NCBI GenBank assembly: GCA_029224185.1
Contig: CM055194.1
Location: forward strand, 23,185,174 to 23,249,173
Direction of reading: 5' to 3'
From: Karalla daura
Taxonomy: Eukaryota > Chordata > Actinopteri > Chaetodontiformes > Leiognathidae
DNA: 64,000 nt
The translations under genes and the position numbers were made by a program. Below the pieces are notes generated by a model, which was not told the DNA's origin, ran no database searches, and saw only the letters and a list, made by a program, of their open reading frames with translations. Of this stretch, positions 58,970-64,000 are shown in pieces (within the stretch, counting starts at the first letter, position 1; every line of letters begins with the position of its first letter).

Positions 58970-61900
58970 CTACTGGCGCTGCTGTGTGCGTGAAGACACT
59001 CTCCGTCTGGATGTGGAACTGACTCTGCGACCCTGGGTCCTGCCCCGCTGTTCAGAAGGATAGGCCACCTGGGTGGATAATCTCTGCGCCTGCAGACCCT
59101 CTGATTCCCTCATGTCCCTGGCCATCTGAGACAGAGTCTGACCTGGGTTGGTCTGCAGACGTTGGAAAAGACTTTCTCTGCTGATTTTTCTTTCTGGACA
59201 GCTGAAAGTTAGCGCCACTCCAGAGTCTGACTTCATCTCTCGAGAGAAACCATCAGAGGTGCCATCAAAGCAACGGCCTATAGCAATCTCCTTTGCCAGC
59301 CTGGGATTCTGGTCTGTGACAGTATAGATGCCATAGTTGTGTCCCAAAGGATCGACAGGGGCCAACATAGCAAATGTATGGGACTCATTATTTTGGGCCA
59401 CTGGTGGATGTTTGATGAGATACTCTTGTAGTAGGTTGTTGGTTCCGATCTTCCGACAGTTCCCCTGAGGTAGCACTGATATGAGGGATCTGTCCACCTC
59501 AGCTTGATCGAACAGCATACCACTGCACTTGAACTCCACACAAGCAGCTGAAGTGTTGGCCTCTCGCATGTCCCTGGTGCTACGAATGTCTCTTATTCCA
59601 TAAAGTTTGCCTTGTGTTTCCCTGTGGGTTCCTCCCATGTTCCTTGATCTCACCATCACCTCCTTCTGTCCATGAATCTTAACTTTAATAAAGCATGCTC
59701 TGAACTCCTGGGGATTTGGCCACCAGGAGAGGTAGTCTCCTGTCCAGGTTGTCAAATCATTCTCCTCAAAAGGAACGACATTGTATTCGTACTTGTCTTT
59801 CTCCACTCTGAAGAACCTGAAATGATTTGCATCAACTGGGGCATTTTCACAAGCTATCAAACTCTGATATGGATATATTGGACCATTTGTCTCATCAAGA
59901 TTGTTTTGGTTTGGCTTTGCCAAGTTGATTTTGAATGCTGTTTTCTTCAGAGCTGGATCCTCATGGTCTGAGCGCTGGTAGTCTATTTTATCCAGGTATG
60001 GCTGAGACACTCCAATGATGTTTGGATTCATCTTGGGGGAAGAAGGAGCTGCTTCAAGTTCTTCCCCTCCCATTATTGCTGTGACATAAGCTGTGTAAGC
60101 ATCAGGTCTCTGGGCATCACAGAAAGCTGGCAAACAAGCCCCGTTGGGTCCAGTTAGGACACTGTCGAAGCGCCCCCACGCCCTAGGATTTGAAGAATAG
60201 CCAGGTTTCGGCTCCAGGTTTATCAGGCTGATTACGACACCCTCCAGCTGTTCGTTAGGTAGAAACTTATCACTCATGTAAGCTCGGATTTTGACGTAGC
60301 AGCGTCTGTTTTCAGGCACATCTAAGTTGAAAAGCCTACGTTCTCTGATCTCCATGTTGCCTATGAGGAAGGTGCGCTCTTCACGTTTGCTCCGCCCATG
60401 GCCGCCGGTAGTTGTGGTGTAGGAGAAGTCACTTTCCTCTTCCCAAACTCCTGTGTCTGGGTTTAAAGACCACAGCTTCATTTTGGGAATGTGCTCTTGC
60501 ATTTTGACGTGCTGTGTGTCTAGGAGGACTTGAACAGCTCCAGCTCCAAGCACCTCCTTGTTGGTCTCATCTCTGAAGTCCACAGAGAACATGCCATAGG
60601 TCCTCAAAGGGAGCATGTCACCATCGTCATCCACAAAGTTGAGATCACCAGGGGCTGCAGCTGCGGTTGTGATATTTCTTGGGTCAATGAAAGTGACACT
60701 AGCCTTCACAGTTCCCTCATAAATTTCTCCATTGTCCTTGTGGAAAGAATTTGGTGGAATAACCAACTGACCAATGGGGTCTTCCCCCTTAATCTCCCCT
60801 AGGTCGATGGAGTTGGTCTCTCCTGCGTTGATACTAATTGGTTTCTGCTTTCTCATCACCTTCACATCATGGTAGATGGACCCACCTTTTTTGTCAAAGA
60901 TGAACACCTTGGGTGTGTCAAGAAACTTTTCAGTGGGATCAACAAAATTTACCACTAATCGTTCTGTGTCTGGAGTAATTTGCAGAGTGAAACTTCCTTG
61001 GTATCCTGTGGTGCCCACTCTCTCTTTGCCAATGTAGATATGCCCAAAGCGTAGAGGCTCATTGTTGTCAGCTGTGACCACTCTACCACGAACCAGCACG
61101 GTGGGCTGTACACATTTCTGACAGCTGCACTGAGTCACAGCCCTGATAGGGAGACTGTACCTTCCACAGTCAATGATTCGACTTTCCATATTCTGGACCC
61201 CGCAGCAGAACGCAGCTCCATCTCTGCAGCGCATATCAAAGTCTAGCGAGCCAGCACATTTGTTGTGAGGGCAGCGGCCAGCGTTGTAGTACTTGGAGTT
61301 GGTCCCGGGCTGAACACAGTCCATGGGCAGTCTGATGAGGTGTGTCTCAGGGGTGGAATTGCATGTTGGTGTTCCTTTGGCTGTGAATGTAGGATAAATT
61401 AAATCAACCTGGTGTTGACATGACACATATAAATGATAAATTAGTCATTTGATACAGATAAAATACAGAAAAACAACTGGTGATACATGTTTTTTTACTC
61501 TGGTGTGGGTTTAAAAATGGATACATACAGTACTTGCCACGCTGATGATGTGAGACAGTCTTTTCTCTAAGATGATCTACTAGCTCTTGAAAGTTATTTT
61601 TTTGTACATGTTCATTGTATTCAGTCAGCTTGCAGGTGATTGCATATCAATGCATGAATGAAATAGTGGAATTGAAGTATATAGTAATTAAACTGGAACC
61701 TGCAAGTGGAATATTACATCTGCTTTTATGATGCACACAAGGCTCACACACAGTGTCTGCATGGCCTGAAAATAAAGTTCAGCAAGTTCCAAGTTGGATG
61801 GTGTGCATGAAGGGGTAATTAGAAATTGAGTTGAATAGAACACTTATTTATCAATCATCCAGATGGAAGTAAGACAGTGAAATACTGTTTCAACCTGACA

Positions 61901-63932
61901 TTGGCAGAATAATTAATGTGCATGATATCATGGTTGAGCTTTTAGTCAAGTATCCTTGTTAAGCTCCCCATCTCCCAAGAAAGTTGATAATTGCGCACAC
62001 ATGGAGCAATGCAGTGTGGGTGAACTACCAAAGCTGTGGTGTTGATGGCTTTACCAGCAGGGCTCTGAGTCTCCTTTGATAATGAATTATGTGGCTTTCA
62101 CTCAGCTGCATGGACTGTGGTTAACAGATTTAAGCTAAAAATCAAATTAAACTTCTGTGTAATGTAAAATGTGTGAAGAGACCTCTGCTGAGTTGGCCAT
62201 GCCGGGCAGTCTTTTTTCAGTCTGCTCTGAGGTGCAGGTGTTTTCCTGCACACACACTCAAAGTCTTCTGTCATAATTACTTCTGGAATGCAGGGATTCA
62301 TCTGTGACCTGGGATAGATTGCTTTAGCATGCCTCCATTAAAATCCCTGTCTGTTAATCTGTGTCTTTGCTATCAAGTATTTGAAGGACGTAAGTAATGT
62401 GTAGTTTCCCCGAGAGGATGCGAAATCGTGCATACTTGACTGACTGTCAGAGAGAGAAGAATCAAGATTTATTGATCATCCTGGATTTTAACTCAACTCT
62501 GGGTGTTCTGGAGACACTGGGTTGGCTGTTTTTCACAGTGTCCACAGACATCTCACACAATAAATGATTAAAGAAATGAGTAACTTCAACCAATGTAAAC
62601 ATAATAAAAAATGTACTGATCCCAGCACGGCCATATTGTAGGAGCACTGACTTTTTCTTATTTTTCTGCATGCAGAGATCTTTTTTCATTGACAGATCAG
62701 GTCTGTGGATTGACTTTCCTCTTTCTTCTTCAGTTGTAGGACACTGTGGTTTTGTGCAAATGCTCTTAATGCATGGACATGCCTCTTGGATGACTTGGTG
62801 GGAGCTTAGTGCTGACATTTCTCTTAATGTGTGTATTCAATCTTTCGAGTAGCTCCTCTTTATACAGTAAAATGAATCGCGGTTATTTGCTTTTTGTTAG
62901 TGGTTCCATTTGAACCTGTGCAGGACTTTGACACAATATATCACTGTCAAATGCACTGGGAGAGCAGCCATCCTGAGCTATAATCCCTGTGTGCCGCTTG
63001 CTATCATCATAATAAATTATTTTCTCTCCAGGCAGATGAAGACAAATTACAGTTCACATTACATCACAAGGCCTTTGACTAGTGCAGCTTTTTCAAGTTA
63101 TACTGAAGGGAATAAAAAAATAAAAGACAAAACAGAATAGAGAAGTTTCTCTAAGATTAAGATTAAATAAACGATTAGATAGATTAGAGCAGAGCGTGTT
63201 ACTGCAGTATTAATTCTTGATAGCAACACAAAAGGGTCTGAGAAAGTAATCGAAGGCATAGATGGGTCGAATGAATGCATGAGTAACATTCCTCGTGGAC
63301 GTGAGATGCCTGTTTCATTTATTCTTTAAATTCTGGACTGCAGATTTCATCTTTTAGTTCATGACTGTTTTACGTGATAGTGGAAAACATTCTCCTGATA
63401 CCGAGGTATAGTTACTTTCAGTACATTATGTTAGATGATACACACCGATCACAGTGAGGAGAGATGGAGAAGACTTGATGCTGCCTGCCGAGCTGCTGGT
63501 TTTGCAGTAGTACTGTCCTGACTGCTCTGGCCTCAGGTCTCGCAGGACAAGATCCTCTTCATACTTGTACACCTTCCTATCTAACAGAGTTCCATTGTGG
63601 TACCTAGAAAAACACAGTTGAAGACTCGATTTAGATATGTGACATGACAAAGCAGCATCTACGATGTGTACAAACAGGAAAAAATAAAAGTCTAATAAAT
63701 GTAATCTTTTTGCAAGTGCAGACAATTGTCTGCACTTGTTTAGAACTGGACGTTTTGATTTTTGACATGAGCATATTGATGAAAATCAGTCTGCTCCTGT
63801 GTGTCATAATGAAGTCATCTCACCAGTAGTATTTGTCAGGAGCTGGCGATCCTGTTGCCTTGCAGCACAGCAGCACCCGTCCGCCCTCATAACGCACCTT
63901 GTCCTCCGGGTGTTTGACGATATATGGTTTTT
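58970..63932 (-). CDS. cilp2: Cartilage intermediate layer protein 2, 3' part (partial)
   Basis: The last three coding exons of a CILP-family extracellular matrix glycoprotein: 63,932-63,824, 63,603-63,446 and 61,380-58,970. They join in frame and give 891 residues; the N-terminal exons (signal peptide and thrombospondin type 1 domain in the family) lie beyond the right edge. Visible order: an Ig-like C2 domain (cysteines at about residues 23/24 and 70 of the visible part, DSGxYxC-type EQSGQYYC), a Cys-rich segment starting CNSTPETHLIRLPMDC, a carboxypeptidase-regulatory-like beta domain (VLVRGRVVTADNNEPLRFGH), then a furin-type site GRSKR|EERTF separating the C-terminal part. Segments such as ACLPAFCDAQRPDAYTA, WWPNPQEFRACF, RLAKEIAIGRCFDG and SLFQRL fit CILP2 better than CILP1. 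The protein ends in a basic tail (RRRVSSRTQQRQ). One large final exon is typical of this family. Confidence 0.88.
61381..63445 (-). other. cilp2 intron
   Basis: A 2,065-base intron joining VIG/A at the end of the Ig domain to KGTPTCN; donor G|GTGTG, acceptor CACAG|CC, phase 1. I see no further exon inside. The block at 62,455-62,600 ('aatcaagatttattgatcat') may be a reversed LINE tail. Confidence 0.6.
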
Positions 63933-64000
63933 CTGTGGAAAGCAGGATGCAACACGCTTTTCTCTGACTGCTTTGAATGGTACTGCAGAGTTTTGAGGCC

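Overview
The window looks like teleost fish nuclear DNA. The genes have vertebrate exon-intron structure with very short introns (77-153 bases in the protease genes). Long perfect microsatellites (CA, GATA, GACA) are frequent, several interspersed repeats resemble families common in bony-fish genomes, and three recognisable vertebrate gene types are present. About 90% of the window is non-coding.

Layout. Bases 1-18,170 hold no gene I can recognise: simple repeats, a 0.5 kb pyrimidine-rich tract, a 30-base poly-C run, unique-looking sequence that could be regulatory, and near the end a LINE reverse-transcriptase fossil. Bases 18,177-21,286 are a complete-ended but dead piggyBac-type DNA transposon flanked by TTAA. 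It carries the first part of a broken transposase and about 1.4 kb of foreign sequence, including a LINE tail, a CRE/TATA-like promoter and a decayed coiled-coil-like reading frame. Bases 22,249-31,448 carry three tandem minus-strand granzyme B / mast-cell-protease-type serine protease genes, each with five exons in phases 1-2-0-0. The first two come from a recent duplication of about 2 kb; the third is older. Bases 31,500-51,570 are gene-poor. Bases 51,978-53,302 carry a three-exon plus-strand gene for a small soluble Rieske [2Fe-2S] protein (rfesd), directly next to a GACA/GATA microsatellite. Bases 58,970-63,932 carry the last three exons of a minus-strand cartilage intermediate layer protein gene, best matched to cilp2; its 5' exons lie beyond the right edge.

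Function. The three proteases keep His-Asp-Ser triads, signal peptides and the three-disulfide granzyme B/chymase layout, so they are probably secreted or granule proteases of immune cells. The two recent copies lack the oxyanion-hole glycine next to the catalytic serine (Val and Met instead), while the third keeps it. This is the most interesting coding observation here. rfesd and cilp2 are unrelated in function and face each other tail to tail.
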